From positions 1 through 43,656 of the forward strand of contig CALFBP010000032.1 in the NCBI GenBank assembly GCA_937951625.1: a stretch of DNA of 43,656 bases. The letters run 5' to 3'. Below the pieces are notes generated by a model that was not told the DNA's origin, searched no databases, and saw only the letters and a program-made list of their open reading frames with translations. The stretch comes from an uncultured Thermoguttaceae bacterium (lineage in GTDB: Bacteria; Planctomycetota; Planctomycetia; Pirellulales; Thermoguttaceae). Numbering within the stretch: the first letter of the stretch is position 1; the number at the start of each line of letters is the position of its first letter. Both the position numbers and the translations under genes were made by a program. This document shows positions 43,101-43,656 of this stretch, in pieces.

Positions 43101-43458
43101 GCTGCTTCCCGAGCACGCCGCCATTCGTATCCAAAAAGGTCAGCTCCGAGGCCCGGATGGTCGCCACATCGTTGCGGTCCTGATGCCAAAAGCCAGCGAT
43201 CAACACGGGCCGACCGAAATCGAACTCGACAAACGTCTCCGCACCTTTGCCGTGGGAGGCGAATTCGGTGTGGCCTTGGCCGTCGAGGAGAAACGCAGCC
43301 CGATACGAGCCGCCGGGAAATTCCTCCGCAGAAGCGACAATTTGCGGCGCCGGCAGACGCTTCAATGGCCGGAACCCGCTGGCCTGAATCGCCGCGTCGC
43401 CATTCCTCCCGAGTGGTACGATCATCGCAATGAGAATGATGGCTACTTTGCGAGTCAT
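40180..43458 (-). CDS. Exported GH38 alpha-mannosidase-like glycoside hydrolase
   Basis: This 1092-residue enzyme has an N-terminal signal peptide (MTRKVAIILIAMIVPLG). A galactose-binding/F5-8C-like beta-sandwich follows (about 45-170, FVEFDFGRPVLIAGFW). The GH38 catalytic domain has the zinc-binding motif HSHVDIGYTEHQ (near 277), the segment ISDVPGYTWG near 396 that carries the probable catalytic aspartate, and EHTWGAH near 605. The C-terminal half is the beta-rich GH38 domain. GH38 enzymes are retaining alpha-mannosidases. The active-site aspartate context differs from the usual DPFGHS, so substrate may differ. ATG 43458 has AAAGGAG at good spacing; an upstream ATG at 43506 lacks a signal-peptide start. 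It is likely periplasmic or surface-located. Confidence 0.88.
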   Translation of the reverse strand: MTRKVAIILIAMIVPLGRNGDAAIQASGFRPLKRLPAPQIVASAEEFPGGSYRAAFLLDGQGHTEFASHGKGAETFVEFDFGRPVLIAGFWHQDRNDVATIRASELTFLDTNGGVLGKQRVVHVNQRSGVTAWTLAKPVTAQRVRWQTVEPGSQHSCLGGAELAFFTAEAAEPLPRSLTLRFVPSRVLERSDGRVVQPLRLVVDYPYAEPCDAVLEIEGTGPQKLRLSWGLHEVRVLIPEVKQAATARHTLRVGDQTVLSGQCSLEPVRPLTLYILPHSHVDIGYTEHQSEVEKKQIGNLKRALELIRATANYPEGARYRWNVEVLWPVESFLRQATPEQRQEFFAAVRDGHLGLQALYGNVLTGLCRPEELLQLFAYAVRLGRECGVPVDNAMISDVPGYTWGVISAMAQAGVSYWSIGPNFRDRIGHTRVAWEDKPFYWIGPSGKDKVLCALPYYGYALSHLTPPDRKSARVQEFLDYLDEIKYPYDIVHWRWAGYGDNAVPDETLPDWVKAWNEQHVTPRLVLATCAEAFRAFEERWGSRLPQAAGDWTPYWEDGAGSTSHETAMNRASADRLVQAEVLWAMLAPGRRPAAEFTEAWRQVLLYSEHTWGAHCSISKPDDPFTTSQWATKKAFADEADRRSRAILSGALSVRGAASGRIAVIDVFNTTQWTRSDLVVLPSGWDLVGEQAEDAEGKPAATQRLSSGELALWANDVPPFGAKRFRLLPGPAKPQGTAQATGRQLRTALLSVELDETTGAVKSLRRASIEAEFVDQKAPVAVNDFRYLLGVDPAQAQVNGPATITVVDAGPLVATLRVTSDAPGCRNLVREVRVVDGLDRVELINHVDRLAVREKDAVHFGFGFDVPGGQIRIETPWAVVRPNLDQLPGACFNWYSVQRWVDISNADRGVTWAPVDAPLMEIGAITANLLGPVELREWLTKAPDSQTIYSWAQNNHWHTNYKADQPGVTTFRYVVRPHGGGYSGAEAARFGLETTRPLVAVPANPDQAVPASLLTLDSPEVLIETLKASDDGRGFVVRLFGVSGRDQQVTLRWAQPMQQWRSDLSEQRGQPIVGSIPVPANGLVIVRAEPSGS

Positions 43459-43656
43459 TTCAGGCTCCTTTTCGATGCTGACAGACGACGGAAAGATGCG
43501 CCGCAACTGGCGTCCAAAACCCGCCCAGTTCGGCGACCGATTCTGCCATCCAAAAAAACCGGCTGCTCAGCGTGACCGGCCAGCCACGCCAATCCAAGAG
43601 ACAGCCTCGTTCCTTCCCCGGGGCAATATACCGGTCCTTCATGCCCTTTCACAAGC
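43459..43656. other. Upstream region of the GH38 gene to the window edge
   Basis: No gene is supported in these 198 bases. The frames that are open on the minus strand continue past the edge and have no ribosome-binding site or recognisable domain. No convincing promoter was seen. Confidence 0.5.

Overview
The window is about 60% GC and gene-dense, and it reads like a chromosomal segment of a planctomycete. I infer this from protein style: a very long secretin with many N-domains, a secreted beta-propeller/CxxCH/HEAT protein of the hydrazine-synthase-alpha-like type, a large secreted GH38 enzyme, a glycine-rich exported protein, and several groEL copies. Genus cannot be fixed from the sequence alone. 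There is no prophage, insertion sequence, CRISPR array, rRNA or tRNA that I can see.

Layout. Positions 1-994 (-) hold a membrane-anchored diguanylate cyclase cut by the window edge. Positions 1459-7563 form a sulfate-uptake module: a sigma-54-dependent activator (-) faces the operon sbp-cysT-cysW-cysA (+). The intergenic region between them carries a near-consensus -24/-12 promoter and a palindrome at activator-site distance. Positions 7876-11904 encode the propeller/CxxCH/HEAT protein. Positions 12015-15265 (+) hold scpB, rpe, a histidine-phosphatase homologue that has lost its catalytic residues, and accD. Positions 15358-19970 (-) hold pyruvate:ferredoxin oxidoreductase (nifJ) with an ATGA-coupled DHOD-like flavoprotein. 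Positions 20462-21435 (+) hold a small unknown protein and a BON-domain exported protein. Positions 21212-26223 (-) hold a possible lipoprotein whose 3' end overlaps the BON gene, and a 1288-residue secretin. Then follow a small hypothetical (+), a Gly/Met-rich exported protein (-) and a K+-independent H+-pyrophosphatase (+).

Positions 31317-38334 (-) are a proteostasis block: groEL-groES-groEL under a perfect sigma-54-type promoter, then dnaJ-grpE-fmdB-yacG and a phosphopantetheinyl transferase behind a separate sigma-70-type promoter. A PDZ/S41 protease (+) diverges from the groE operon, and an exported GH38 alpha-mannosidase-like enzyme (-) converges on it.

Together the genes suggest an organism able to use ferredoxin-linked pyruvate metabolism and pyrophosphate-driven proton pumping, with sulfate assimilation and an elaborate envelope. 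The most interesting signals are two sigma-54 promoters (sulfate uptake and groE), a roughly 146-bp hairpin-rich repeat present in two inverted copies about 39 kb apart, the catalytically dead phosphatase-like gene next to rpe, and the multi-domain CxxCH protein.
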